Position numbers and translations under genes: made by a program. This document shows positions 22,116 through 35,525 of a DNA stretch of 64,000 nt, in pieces. This DNA comes from Motacilla alba alba (lineage: Eukaryota > Chordata > Aves > Passeriformes > Motacillidae): positions 4,197,501 to 4,261,500 of the forward strand of contig NC_052028.1 in NCBI RefSeq assembly GCF_015832195.1. The letters run 5' to 3'. The notes below the pieces were generated by a model, which made no database searches, was not told where the DNA came from, and saw only the letters and a list, made by a program, of their open reading frames with translations. The first letter of the stretch is position 1. Every line of letters begins with the position of its first letter.

Positions 22116-25100
22116 GATACCAGATGTCACTACACTGAACTATTTTCCACCTGAACGATGCTTGTTTATGTCGATGGGAATCAAATCTGGGGAGGGGAGA
22201 AGAAAATAGTTGATTTTCTGTAACTCTTTTGTAAGAAGTGATGAAGCTACTGAGTATTGCTGTTGTAAGGAACGGGGTTTCACTCTGCTGGGCATTGGCA
22301 AGTGAACTGTTTGTGGCTATTATTTATGTTCTTGGGTACGTGTAGCCAGTAGTGAACTTCTAATATGCAATACATCCTCTGAAAACAACTTTCCAGAAAT
22401 GCCAGGAAAAGGAATGCCAAACCCTTAAGTGCTCAGGATGCAAATATTGCAGGTTTATTCCCAAGGCTTTAGGCCCATCAGTTTATATATAGAATTGATG
22501 ACCGAATATTTCTTTTCATTAGTTATACTGTTATTATCAGCACAAGTTTTATGTGTGCTTACAGAAAACAAAAGACAGCCAGGTACTATTGACAAGATGA
22601 GGAAACTGTAGACAATTGCTTCCCACAGTAAACACAGTAATTATTTTATTTTTATGTGTAATGGAAATAATATTAATGCTTTAATTTACAGTGGAAAGAA
22701 CAGAAACACAAAGAATCAGCCAAAGCAGCAGATTAAGCAGTTGATATTTTGAAGGTTTCATGAAGATACCTTAATTTATTGGAAGCTGGTATTTTGGGAA
22801 GATTCCTCTGTCTTTGATGTGTTTTAGAAACGAGTTCAGTGATTAATGAAGGCAGGTTTTGGGGGGGGAAGATTTTTTTAAGGGTTTTTTTTTTTTGGGG
22901 GGGGGACATGACTTCCAAAATGCCTTCTGGATTACTTGTTTTTTTCTTTTTTGCCTCACAAATTCTGCCATCATGAATCATCATTTGTAAAGGTACCCTA
23001 AAGCCTGAGAGAATTGAAGAAATCTTTATAAAATAGACTAATTTGGGATCTCATAATTCTGATGCTTTGGCTTATTTCTGTAGAGGTTTGGAAAAAATTT
23101 TGCCCCATCCTCCTGATTTGAAGTTGTGATTTCCCTGTAATTTTGTAAGAGTTGATCAAAATTCAAGCAGATGATGAAGTTGAAAGGTTACTTTTGGATT
23201 TGGAAGTTTGATTTTGGAAGTTGAGGACAACATCAGAGTTTGTATTGCAGCAGCAAATGGACCAATATTTAATGCACTTGCAATATGGAACCATTCATCA
23301 AATTGTGGCCTTGGGATAAAATCCATACTCTGGAACTGATTTTTGGGGTTTTCTGTAGAGTTTTAAAATTTACAGTTGTGATTATTACAGTAACTTCAGT
23401 CCTGAAGCCAGGGCATGAGATCTTAAACTTACAGGACTATTACAGAGTCAGTAGCTATATGACTTTTTGTGGACTAAAGCTACCCAGTTTTGTGATATTT
23501 TCCTGTTCAATTTATTTCCTGTAGGTGCATGAGGAGCAGCCAGACTCAAACATGTTCATGTCTTGGGCTTTAAGGTTTTTAAAACGGATTGCTCAAGTAT
23601 TCCACAGCATGGCTGTGTTGTATTTACAGATACATCCCCCTTGTGTTAGAAACCCCTGTGCTATTTTCACTCTTCTCTTTCTTAAAATTCAAAGCCCCAA
23701 ACTAACATCATAGGTTTTTGCTTTTCAAATTTTCTGTGGTCCTTTAAGAGTACAGTACCTTAGAGTAGGCAACTCATGAAGTGCAATGCTAATCACAAAT
23801 GCAGTTCCATTTATTGTTGCTTTTCCTGGTACTTGTACTACATTTCCATTGTGCTTGCTTTGATGTTTCACTATAGACATAAACAACTAAAAATTACACT
23901 CACAGTTCAGCTGATCTAATGCTAAATCAGAGCACTTCAGAAAATGAGTGAATACACTTTTTCTAGAATGTCTTTATAAATGCTGTAAACTGTTCCTTTT
24001 AAGTTAGGATCGACTATCAAAAGTAACCTTTATTTGGTTATAAAACTGTGTATAAACTTAATTTTCTGAATGTTCTGGCAGCCTGCTGAAAATTTTGCAA
24101 ACTAACTGCATATTTTACTTGCAAAGGGTGCTTTAGGAGACTTACTACAGCTCCATTAGAAACAGTTCCTTTAATCCATGTTTATTGCTACTTCACTTCG
24201 TTTGTGATACTCAGAGTCCTCTTGAAGCAGTAGTTAGAAGCTACTTGTGTATTTAACCAAAAGCACATATAGAAGATGATTACTTAATACCCATAGTTCT
24301 TTAAACCAATTGAAGTTGATGTGACCTAACATACATTTTTTTTAAAGTAAACTGTACAGAGTTACAAAACAAGCAAATGGAGTAATTCTTGAATAGCTGT
24401 ACTGTATAGAAACTACTGTGAGAATCAAAAAGTATGCCCTACCTCTGTTTTATTTCCCTTGAGCTTCTAAAAGAATTGGCTTCCTGTTGCTAATTTTATC
24501 AGCACAATTGTTACTTCATTACAAGAGCAACCACAGCAGTTGTCAAGCCCTACTGTAAAGCCCAGGGGTCCCATGTTTAAGCCACATCTTTGGGTTTCAT
24601 CTCATTTTCTGTCAGCTTAGAACTTGTTACCAGAGTCTCCAAAGATTGACTCTACCACCAGGAGAAATGATAGGCATCACCAATAGTTGCAAGATAAGCC
24701 TTACTGTATTTTCTTCTAAATTCTCTTGTAAACAGGTTGAAAATGCTTGTTTCTTTTATATGAGTCACTGAAGTAAGTTGCTTTTTCCTAAGAGAGTCTG
24801 TTTTTCCTTTCACCCTTGCCATTTCTTTTCCTTAGAGCTAATTGGTTGAAGCAGCTTTAGGGAGAATTGATTCAGAGTGATGTACTACAGTAGAGAAAAT
24901 TTGGGGTTTTCTCAGGACTACTGTTGTCTTCTCAAGTGGAACCACTTTGTAGAGGAAAGTTCTGTGATAGTTCTTGAAAGTAAAATGTAAGACCCATTTT
25001 GAATGTGTAATCATTTGCAGCTTAGTCAGCCATGTGAGTGCCTTTTAATTTTTTCATAGAATGCCAATTTTATGGTACTGGGACTTTATCCATGAGGTTT

Positions 25101-27025
25101 CCTAACCAATATACTTATCAGAGAAATAGCAGGTAATTTTATTGGCCATGGAGATGATCCCTTGAATCTAGTGGAGCAGAAGATACCAGGAAAAAAATCA
25201 AGTTTAGTCTTGGGGTAAGGATTTTGCATTTCTTGGTCTTACCTCTCCAGCTTGGTCCTTTCAAGTATTATGCACAGTTTTATTGTATCATTATCTCCCT
25301 AAAAATCATGCAAGTTTATAATGAGATAAGTACTGTTTATTTCTAGGTAGAGAAGTTCAATCTTAGGTGAAGTTATTCCAAGCTATTAAATGTAACCACT
25401 TTGACCTTTCCGTGTCTACTTGGGTAATTGCAGTTTGAATGAAAGGGGACCTCTCACAATACATCTTGAATAGTTAACAGGCTGGAATTAAAACATCCTC
25501 AGTGTTCTTTACTGAACTGAGCAGAGGTTTAAATACAAACAAGTTTTCATTCTTTTTAGTAAAGTCTTTATACATTTAGCAGTTCAGAGAGAAGCTGCAG
25601 TGATGCACCCTGTGTCTTAGTTTGCTCAGGGTTTCCAGAGTATGTTCAGGTGTCTGCCCTGCCTTTTGAAGATGTTTAAATCCCTCAAGCACTTGTGTGA
25701 TTCTGCCAACAGGTGCTCATAATTGAGAGTTACAGGGTGGAAAGCAGAGAGACCACCCACGTTGTCCCACTTGGCCTCAGCTGCATATTCAAAAGCTCTG
25801 GCTTCTCCTGGTGGATCATCTGCTCCTTCAGTGGTACTGTGACATTCCTGCTTGCACTTGAGTTGGTAGTACAGATGCAAGGTGCCTGTAAGGGCTGTAA
25901 TACTCTTTTGCCTCAACCCAATACAGATTTTCAGGAAACACCTGCTTCCAGATCCGTTGAAATAACTTCTCATTTCTAAGTATTTCAGAATAGCAATGGG
26001 GTTTTAATGTTTGGAACTGATTAAAGGGTCTTTCATCTAGAGTAGATCTCTGCTAGATTAGATGGTATCTTTCACATCGAGTCAATAATTTTCATTAATG
26101 AATAAATTTGCAGTCAACCTGTTTTTAAATATCACTTCCATTGTGGACATTCTGGATACCACTGTAATCCTGAGGAAGCAGTGACTTCAGAGCAGAGGCA
26201 AAGGTCAGTGTGGTTCTGTTGAGCTAGTTCTGGTCAGTTCTAGTTATAACAAGACTAATTCTTCCCCTTGTCACTTTTTTTTTTTCTTATCTGCATCTTT
26301 TTATGTAGGCTTAAAAACCCTATAATAAGTAACAGAGCTTTGCTGAGGTTAAAAAGTGAACAAACATCTGTGGGCCAGGTTGGAAGTGTTTGAGGAAGGC
26401 CTGTCGGTCCCAGTGCAGAGCTGGGGACACTCAGTTTCTGTTTGGGTGTGGTAATTTTCTCACTTCCTGTCAATGCACAGTCAGAGCTGGTGGGTGTCAC
26501 AATCACTGTGAATAAAATGGAAGAATTTAGTCCTCAGACATGACCATGGGAGATTAAAAAAATGCATTTTCACAGTGTAGAAGGATAATTCCCGCTCAAA
26601 GTTCTTTAAAGTTTTACAGATGTATTCCAAAGTACATCACCAGTATTTTCTCAACTGTGGTAAAATTAGTAATTCTCTAAGTTAACAAAAGTCTGCAAAT
26701 AAGCCTGTTTTATTAGTTTCATTTGCATCACACATGGAAAGCATATTAAGTATTCTTAAAAACTCACTTTTGAAAACATCTCAGATGATGCTGTAATATG
26801 TCTGTAATTATTAATGTGCAAATGGAATATGTTTGAGCAATCTCAGTTTGCATAACTGAGTGTCAAGTCCTGCTCACTCTCTAGTTACTTCAGTAAATCA
26901 TGCTTTTAAACTAATGAGTGAGATTTGACCTCAAGGTCTTCTGCCTGGGGAACACAGTAATGCTACTTTGCATATTCCTGCTGGTGCTAAATCATCTGTT
27001 GAAAATAAAGATTCTAAATAGAAAT

Positions 27026-27033
27026 TGTAAATA
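27026..27033 (+). promoter_or_regulatory. Pumilio response element TGTAAATA
   Basis: Exact match to the TGTANATA consensus in the putative PANK3 3' UTR. It overlaps the poly(A)-like AATAAA at 27030. Similar elements occur at 27545-27552 and 28214-28221. Confidence 0.4.
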
Positions 27034-27544
27034 AAATATTTATGGCCTGGTCCTTTTGACAGACTTAAATTTTATCATTTGCCAATACTTTTTGGCCTTA
27101 TTTTGACTTTCCCTTTTGGGTTTGGTTTTTTTGACTGCGTGGACTGTGTGTGTTAATGTGGCAAGTCATTGGCAGGTGTGGCTTCCTGTGCTGCTTTATG
27201 TGAGGCCCGTGGCACATTAGGAGACAGATGGGATTTCATAGCTGGATTTCCATGTTATCTTTCATCTTGTTTTGTTACTGTAGCTCTTTGCACAAATTTG
27301 TGTCAAGTAGAACACAATTGGCATTTGTTCTCTGCTAAAACTTCCAAGAATGTCAGCCACTGCTGAAAGTGTTTAGGAAAGCTGTTGAAAAGTCAGAAAC
27401 ACCCATTTAAAGTCATTTTAAAATCTAAATGTACTAATTAGTGTCGCCTATAAAATGAACTGGAATATAGAGTGCTGGTTGCTAATCTTTGCTATAAATT
27501 GCTGACATTTCACAATTCATATTTCTGGCATCAGTTTAAGAAAT

Positions 27545-27552
27545 TGTAAATA
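27545..27552 (+). promoter_or_regulatory. Pumilio response element TGTAAATA
   Basis: Second exact TGTANATA match in the putative 3' UTR, within unique AT-rich sequence. Confidence 0.4.
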
Positions 27553-28213
27553 CAGGCTTTGGGAGGAGGTGTACTAGTTTCAGATTGTGCATTATGAAAG
27601 ACTAGTGAATTAGTATTTTGAGACATAAAATTACAACAGCTAGAACATGAAAATTAATGTTTGTGTTAGGGTATAGAGGGCTTTAGATAACCTGCACTTT
27701 TACATTCTTGAGTTTTGGCATTTTAACAAATAAACATTTAACTTTCCATTTACTGTCTCACCATATGCAGGCCTTGTAATCACCAGATGCTGTCTTCAAG
27801 TACTTGTTTTAGTTAGCAAAGCAGAGAGGCAAATTTGTAACTTGTAAACCCTGGTAGGATGGAAATTCTCTGAAGAGCCATTTGGTTAAGTTGCCTTATT
27901 CTATTACATTGCACTCATGGTATGTCTCTGCTTCCTTGTTTACTGTTCAGACACTGAAGATGTGATGTAAAAATATGTGCTACAAATTTTTCATCATAAA
28001 TTACTCATGAATACCTTTGTGTCACCTGTTAAACAGCTCTTGTAAATGATGCCTTTATGCCATCTGTAATACAGCTCTTGTAAATTGTTTAAATTATTTT
28101 TCTTTTTATAGATTCTCATTATTGAATGTACAGATTAGATCCCTTTAATATGTCACTGAGCAATTTGATTTGGGCCCAAATATGGACAATGCTGTAATTC
28201 ATCCCATCAAAAC

Positions 28214-28221
28214 TGTAAATA
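28214..28221 (+). promoter_or_regulatory. Pumilio response element TGTAAATA
   Basis: Third exact TGTANATA match, about 160 bases upstream of the candidate distal poly(A) signal. Confidence 0.4.
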
Positions 28222-28377
28222 ATTCTTTACTGCTTGTTTGCATGAGTGAAGTTTGGATTTCATTTGCTTTGTCATAAACCAACTCCTCTGTCATGGGCCT
28301 ACTTTTTACAGTTTATTTTCCTGGTTTTATTGCCATTTGTTCCGTACAAATGTTGAAACAGTACTTTGTCTTTTCCT

Positions 28378-28383
28378 AATAAA
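28378..28383 (+). terminator. PANK3: Candidate distal poly(A) signal AATAAA
   Basis: AATAAA is followed within 15-50 bases by a GT-rich stretch ('ttgagattgttcattgttgg', then 'tttgtgggttttgtggg'), the expected cleavage context. It is the last such signal before the AT-rich block ends, so it is the best candidate for the distal end of PANK3, with cleavage near 28395-28405. Confidence 0.6.
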
Positions 28384-28405
28384 TAATTTGAGATTGTTCA
28401 TTGTT

Positions 28406-31400
28406 GGCCTGCATTTGTGGGTTTTGTGGGAGGGATTTCTGGGTGTGTTCCTTTCTTTTGGCATTGTAAATTTCTGCAACATTTGGTACTGGGGGTTGTT
28501 GCAGAATATCTTTAACTACGGCAATGTGACAGCTGTGGTTTCATGCTCTTTTCTTCCTCTCTAATTCACAGCTCTTGGATTCAGGTGCAGTTTTCAGAAA
28601 CACTGGATGGGCTATAGAGCCCTGGTTTGCAGTGTTGAAGAGTGAAGTGTGCTCTGGAAGCACTCTAAGCTTTCCCCTTCCAAATCCACCTGGGAGCACC
28701 TGCTGCTCCCTGCACGTGGATGGGGAGCTCAGTGTCGTGTTTTACTGAAGAAAACACTTCATGTGCCAAGTGCAGACCATATATATCAACTCCTCCTCTC
28801 TTGGAATTATTACCCTTTGCTTATGTTTTGAAATGCCAGATTTTGTCATCCTGAGGTTGTCCTAACTGGATCCCACAGGGCGGGAAATTGGGAGCAGGGG
28901 AATGTGTGCCACAGCAGCATCCTGGCAGTGCAGCTTGTGACAAGCTTGCTGTGGCAGAGATGGTCCTTCAGGGTTCTCTGCAAATATTTTAGCCATCCAA
29001 ACCACAAAGCTTTGCTTTAAACCACCAGAAATGAAAACTTTCTGTGTTGTATCTCCAGTGAGCTCTGCACCACAGTGATGTTTTTTTAGGGGAACACAAA
29101 TTCTTTACAAGTTTAGGGAGTTCTGATTTGTTCAGTATGCTTTTTTTTAATGCAGAAATACCTCGTGGAGGGAATTGCAGTAGCCTTTTGTGGAAGCTGG
29201 TCTGCATTTCAGCTGGGGTCCTTAGCTGCTTCTGCTGCAGCCCATGTGCAAGCTGAGGGGACAGGATTGACTTTAAGCTTCATTTACTTCTTAGCTGGTG
29301 ATCTGCTGATCCGATTTTTTTTTTGAGAAGTTTGTATGAAACAAGTGACTTCCTCTTACTGTAAAACTATTCAAGCCAGCTGTATTTGAATTTTTGTTGG
29401 ACTCAAGAAATACAAACCTCTAATAACACTTGTAACTTCCCTACTTTTTGAAATACAGATTAAAAATTAAGTTTGCCCTTAAATCCTGGAGTGGAATCCC
29501 CTGCTCTAAAGCCCTGTCTGTCTATCTGCAGGTGTTCTGCAAGCATATCCACTTTTTGCCATCTTGGGGTACAGTACAGAAGTGTCAGGAGTACCAGGGT
29601 TGGCTCTGCTGTGTTGTTTCCAGGCTGGAGGGAGCAGGCATGTGTTAACCAAAATCTACAGGTTTGTGAGTGCTTGTCAGCTTGGAGAGCCTGTGCAATC
29701 CCTGACTGATGTGTATTCTCACTTTCCTGCAGGGGCTGTGTTAAATGGATCAAAGGTTGAGTCTTTCATAACCCAGATGTGTCCAGATATGTAAATTACT
29801 GAGCTGCCTCCAACGAAATCTGTTCATGCACTTTTTATACCCCAGGCTTTGGGCTGGTTTGTGGAGAGTTACTGATGCCCTTTGATAGCAGACAATAAAA
29901 CTTCCCAGGGAAAATTCCCTTGTGGGGTGCACAAGGGTTTACAGCAGTAATTTGAGGGAAAGGCATCTCTTTTCAGGTCCCTGCTGGAGAGCTGCACAGG
30001 GTGTGGGCAGTGCTGAGCTGCTGCTTTGGACCCTCCCCTGGACGCCTTCCTCCCTGCTTTCCACCCAGCTGCTGGTTCTCCTTTGTCCCCTGGTCCAGCA
30101 GAGGCTTCAGGGAAGGATTTGTCCTTCAGGAAAGGCACACTGCTGAACTGCCGGTGTGCACAACCCCCTGGGAGCAGAGCACAGAAGGATAAGGGGGGAA
30201 AGGTACAAGCCAGACCACACTGAAACCCCCACATGCTTTATAAGCTGATCCCACGGGAATTGCAAGTGTGCAGCACCTGATAAACTCATCTCTTTTCTGG
30301 CCATTTCTGGGTATTTCACGGCAGTCACTTTTTAAGACATTCGCCATCCTCTGGAAACCACTGCTTTCCACCACTGCCTTTCCCAAGCGCATTGTGACCC
30401 ACAGGCAGGGCCACAGGTGCAGTTTTAGGCTGAGGCAACATCAGGAAAGGTGAGGAATTCCAAGAGCCTGAGACCTTTTGCTTATAAAAGGGAGCAGCTG
30501 GTCCTTTCCAGCCTCTGTAGCCATTGTTTGCATAAGGTGTTGCTGACAGCTGGGGGCTGCTCTCTCAGCTTTTCCCAATTCATCTGTTTATCTCTGGGTA
30601 AACACCCCAGCTGTTTCTGGTATTTTCAGGGTGTTTGTCAGCTCAAACTGAGACCTGCATGAGACCAGAAAACACTTTGGTCCTGAAGTTCTCCTATCCT
30701 TTGAGCATTAGGGTTTGATTCTGCTACCAGAGGAAAACGGACAACACAGAGAAGGACAGAGTGAGAAGACAAATAGATACTCAGCCCTGCTACAGGGCAG
30801 TTGTAAAAAATGTGTTCCAGCTCCCACCAGGAATGTGTTAGAGATGTTATAAGCATCTTTCACACCAAATACGGCTGCTCTTTGCTCTGAAGGGTGAGAA
30901 TGGGGCCTCTGGGGATCTCATAAGAGGGGTGTGATTTCAAGTTCTCCATTTTCAGCTGCTTTTCTCCCTCACACTGGGACCTTGAAGAGGGGCAGAGATG
31001 CCAATGCAAACAGCTCTGCTGCCAGACCAAGAGAGGAGCTTTAGGCAAACATTGCAGTATGCAGGAGGTTCCCTGAGCTCACAGATATGGTTACAAAACA
31101 CTCCACAGCATGTTCCAGCCTCAGACATTAATGTGGTATTTATTTTAGGCTGATTGGTGACAGTTCACTGGCTGTGGCTGCACTTCAGCTCCGTGTCCAT
31201 TTCCTCTGTAACAACTAACAAACTCAAGATTAATCTTGACACGAAAATAACTTCTCATTTCCCCCCAAGGCTCTGCAGGCACTATAGGCTCTGCCCCAGA
31301 GCCATGATTTTCCCCATATTTTATCTGGGATCTGTTTGGGTGGGTGGGAGTCCCCTCTTGCCTGTAGCCCAGGACAGTGACACGAGATGCTCCCCCCATA

Positions 31401-31416
31401 TGGTTTTGTGTCACAC
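28406..31416. other. Intergenic, no gene seen
   Basis: Open frames up to about 120 codons occur on both strands (for example 29869-30234 minus) but are short, mutually overlapping and lack domains. No repeat family is recognised. I looked for fibrillarin-like or arginyl-tRNA synthetase exons, expected here from human gene order, and found none. Confidence 0.5.
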
Positions 31417-31520
31417 AGATGTGGCACTTGGGGACATGGTTTAGTGATGGGCTTGGCAGAGCTGGGTCAGTGGTTGGACTTGATAATCCAGAGGCACATG
31501 TATTTCTAATCTAGCTCTAG
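31417..31520 (+). mobile_element. CR1 LINE 3' end, short fragment
   Basis: The blocks 'gatgtggcacttggggacat', 'ggtttagtgatgggcttggc', 'gagctgggtcagtggttgg' and 'acttgataatcc' match the last 100 bases of an avian CR1 subfamily in sense orientation. The 3' tail is decayed. Confidence 0.8.
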
Positions 31521-34500
31521 CAGGCCTGCTAGAAGAAATCTAACCATAGGTGTTAAAAATATACAAACAGTGATCCCCTACAACCCAGGATGCTTTGTGT
31601 GAGACCTAAATCCCCCTTACTGTTACACTTTGGTGTCCTTTTTCAAGTCTGCATCTTCTTACCATCATCTCCATCATTGATTTTATGTGCCAGCCATCAA
31701 AAGCATTTAAACTTTGACCAAAACACATTTTTGAAAGCAACCTCTCACATTAAAACTGGGCAGTTGTTTAACCAGCCCAGTAAACATACATGACTCCCAA
31801 TAATCCCCCCAGCTCTTCTAAAGTTTTCTTGCTTTTGCTTCGAGAGTTTTCATCCCCTTTGCAGGTAGTGACCAATATTGGGGACATGGGCCTACAAATG
31901 TGTGATGCTGACTGAAACTGAACCCAGGCTGGGTCAGCTGCAGCTCCTGCTTGTGGGGGTCCCTGCAGCACACCAGGTCCCTTTGAGTCACCAGCTCCTC
32001 CACAAATGCCCCTGTAACTTTCAAGGAGAATTATTAAATATCTTGTGCAGAAAAAAAATTCTCCAAGTTTCTTGATAAGCAGGAGTTGTGTTCATCCAAG
32101 CAATGTGTTTGCAAGAGGAGTCACAGCACTAGCCCCAGTTCTGGAGTTGTGCCTGAAAACTGGCACGTCCCTTGGCTGTACTTGCAGGGGTTGTTGTGGC
32201 TCTTCTGGAACAAGGGAACCCAAATTTGCCTTGACCCCCACCCTAGAGATCACCTGTTAGTTAATGCTGAATTCTGCACCTCTGGTTTGTTCCAGGGGGG
32301 CTTTGCTGAAAGGCAGAAACCACTGAAGAACTGAACTTATCTCAGGACCATTCTAAAGTTATTTTCAAATCTATTTGCTAAGTTTAATGCAAGCTAGACA
32401 GTACTCTAGGCTTGATCTGGGAGCATTTCCAAGGACACTGGGGGCTGGAGCATCCCTGGGGTGTGTCCCCAGCCTGCAGCCCAGAGCAGCTCAGGGCACA
32501 GGGGGGCTGCACCTTGCACTGGCCCTGGGGAGCCTTTCCCACCTCCACAGGGATGGTGCAGACATCCCTGCTCATGAATGATCCTGCAACACCTTGGGTT
32601 CCTTTTGGGGCAGGCGGGGGCAGCCCCTGAGGCCGTGTGAGCTCAGGTGACCTGTGCTGCTGCTTGTGCTCCTGCTGGCAGCAAGCCCTGCACAGCCCCA
32701 GTGGAAACACCTCAGGGGAGAGGCTGAGCCTTTGCTCCTGGAAGGTGGATCTGGCTCAGACATTACCTTCAACAGCACGTCTGCTCATGAGAGGCAAAGG
32801 TGGGTTTCACACTTTATGGGCTCTTGTGCTGTTTAACCTCAAAACCAGGTTACAATGTGATTTGATGGCACAGCAAGGCTTTGGGTCACTCCTCACAACA
32901 TTTAATTAACACATGGCTGGTCTCTACTCACTGTAATTATTGGAACATATTTTTTTTGAATCAGAGTGTGTCAACAAAATACTGAGATAAACATCACACT
33001 TGGAGCCTCCCTCCCAGTTGCTGCAGCTCACGCTGATGGCAAGTGTTGCTGGAGGAAAAAAAAATTCCTGCATTTTTAGAGAGATTTCCTAACAGCCCTT
33101 TCAACAGATACGAAACTAGACATGTTGAAGTAACACTTGTCACTTACATGTTTGTCTGAAATATGATTCTCATTTAGAGTATCATTCACGATTTCATTCA
33201 GATGCCTGTGTTCCCTGAAGAAATACGAGACTGCTGTCCTGCCCTCTCCAGCTCCCACGCCTACAAGAACAGAATTTCATTCAAAGGGAGTATCTCTTTC
33301 AGACTCTAACAATGTGCTGCTTGGCTCTTCGTTCTCTGTCTTCAGAGACGTGATCTCTTGAGCTGCCAATTTTTAGCTTGGTATATGCTTATAAATGTAT
33401 TGTTCTGAGACTCTGAACACTGAAGTGTGTTAGGGGTTTTTTGCACAATATTTTTCTTTCAGAGGATTTAATGGGAAACTGAGTCCCTCTTATTTTAAAA
33501 ATAAAATCACTCCTTCATCTCTGGACTCTTCCCTGCTGTTTGGCTATGGATAATATTTGTGTAGATTACTGGAAAACATGCCTTCATTCTTAAAATATTA
33601 TTTTGCAGTCCCGTTTTATTAAACAGGTGCTGGGATTTGTTTGTCAGGTGACTCCCTCATGCCTTCATGGAGCAGCTCTGCAGGGCACAGCCTCTCCCCA
33701 GTGTGTCACCAGCCCTTCCTGAAGGGCAGAAGTGCTGCTGTGGGGCTGGTGAGCCCTACATCAGTTTATCATTGCTGGCTGCAGCTGCTCCTGAAAGCCA
33801 CAAAGGTGCCTGCAGCACTGCATTTCTGGCCTTGGCAGGACACACGTGCCAGTGCTCAGCAGGGCTGCTGAGCTCTGATGTGGCCCCACTGGAGTCCAGA
33901 GCCACTCTCAGCAGCCTCCACAGTGCCCTCAGAGCCAGGCTGTGCACACAGCTGTGGGGTGAAGGTGGGCCAGCTGGTCCTGCTGGAACCAAACACCCCT
34001 GGCTGCTCCCTGTGCCTGGCCAGCTGGGCTTCCGTCACACACAGAGAGTTCTTTGTGCCAAGGTGCCACCAAAGCCCTTGTGAGCCTGCCAGCATGTGTG
34101 TACAGAGAGCAGAGGAGATGTGCTGGGCTTTGGCAACCCGGGGCACCTCCCCTCACCACAAACCTGCCCTTGGCAGGGTGATGAAGTCAGCCTGCTCCAA
34201 CAAGTTTTCATTAATGAGTGAAACTTAACAGAATCTCCCTGAAGCCTCTAAATTGTTCCCACAAACCCTGCTCCTTTTAAGTCGTCTATTGCCACCTTCA
34301 GCCCCGTTGCTGTCATTGATGTGGCTCTGTGTTCCCTCAGCACCTCCCAGAGCTAATACCTTTCCTTCTAGGGCAGCAGCTCCTGCTCACGGCCAGGGCT
34401 TCTGTTCTCACCACGAACTCCTGGTGGCAGAGCTGGAGGAAGTGCCTCCAGCTGGTGCTTACATTCAAATGTTTGCTCTAGCATGTTCCCACTAGGCTGT

Positions 34501-34894
34501 CTCAACAGCAAAATATTGAGTTCAGTGCACTCTCACTACTTGATGTTTTTATCGTTTAAGGCTTGAGACAACTTGTAAATGCTTAAAATAGCGTGAAAAT
34601 CCCTGTGCTGGCACAGGCTCCCAGCTTATTGGAAGGCTGTCTGCTGTTCTCCTGGTGTGGAAGTTTCATGTGTTCCAGAGAACAATTATGGAAGACCAAA
34701 ATTTTAAATAAGCAAGGCTATGTGACAGTTACAAGTTAAAAAGAAATTCATAGCTTAAGGGTGTCAGAATAACAAGCTGATTTAAAAATCAGAATTGATG
34801 AGCAACCAGGTGTCCATAGATGAGCACCTTGGCTGCAGAGTGTTCCATTATAGGATCACCATCGATTTCCACAATTTTAAAGGTATTAAATGCC

Positions 34895-34896
<2 letters not shown>
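31521..34896. other. Intergenic, no gene seen
   Basis: Mixed GC-moderate and AT-rich unique sequence. Frames at 33667-34083 and neighbours are in stop-poor GC-rich sequence and overlap antisense frames of equal length. The AT-rich part near 32910-33620 looks less degenerate than its flanks, but no gene is evident. At 34789-34896 the minus strand encodes a short protein-like stretch with no supporting splice sites. Confidence 0.45.

Positions 34897-34926
<30 letters not shown>
34897..34926. repeat. Poly-T run, 30 bp
   Basis: Thirty uninterrupted T residues. It could be a simple homopolymer expansion or the tail of an antisense retrocopy. No recognisable cDNA lies beside it, and bird CR1 does not normally leave poly(A) tails. 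Confidence 0.95.
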
Positions 34927-34927
<1 letters not shown>

Positions 34928-35525
34928 TATAAACTACAAATAGCTGCACGATTTCCAGGTTCTGCATGTTCCTGGAATGCAATATGTAATGTAAACTTTC
35001 CTGAGCGAAGGAAGGAGGAAGAAGGGTTACAGGAGCAGCTGAGTGTTTGCTCCCTGCAGCTCGGCTGTGGGAGCTCATCCTGGGACAGGGAGATGAGCTT
35101 TGGCAAGGGCTTCTCACACAGTCAGGCTGAGCCCACCCTTCATTTTATCAGCCCTGGCTTGGGTTTGTTCAGGGCTCCATTCTTCCAGCAGCTGCTGCTC
35201 CGGGCTGTGTGTTCCGTAGGGTAAAGCTAAAGCAGGTCCCTGCAGACCTCCTCCCTGCACAGGTACCAAACTGGCAGGGCTGTGGCTGCAGCCCTGGGTA
35301 CCCCTTGGCTCTCCCTGAGCCCTGCAGGGCTCTCACCCTGGCCAACAAGGAGCCTGTGTTTGCTTAGGAGGCGAGGGGAGCAGTGGCTGTGTGTGAGCAC
35401 TGCCCCAGTCTGCCCTGCCAGGACCCTGTGAGGTAGCTCAGCTCCCACAGCCCCTCTGCTGCTGCTGCTGCTGCCTGCCACCCTCTGCTCTGGTGGTTTT
35501 GGGAAGCAATGCATCCAAAACAGGA
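34927..35525. other. Intergenic, GC-moderate, no gene seen
   Basis: Contains a short (CTG/CAG)-type run around 35457-35475. No coding or RNA signal is recognised. Confidence 0.5.

Larger units (their letters stand above)
22116..28405 (+). other. PANK3: Probable long PANK3 3' UTR (about 6.3 kb)
   Basis: Continuous AT-rich, mostly repeat-free sequence follows the stop codon. It is rich in short T- and A-runs, with AATAAA at 26101, 27004, 27030, 27729 and 28378. Composition changes to more GC-rich sequence after about 28.4 kb. Three TGTAAATA Pumilio-type elements lie at 27026, 27545 and 28214. A G/T homopolymer patch lies at 22861-22908. Vertebrate PANK3 transcripts have long 3' UTRs, which supports the reading, but the exact end is inferred. 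Shorter forms using the earlier signals are possible. Confidence 0.65.

Noticed and set aside
34897..34926. Poly-T run as the tail of an antisense processed pseudogene
   Set aside because: No recognisable cDNA lies on the expected side, and no target-site duplication could be found. A simple homopolymer is the safer call.
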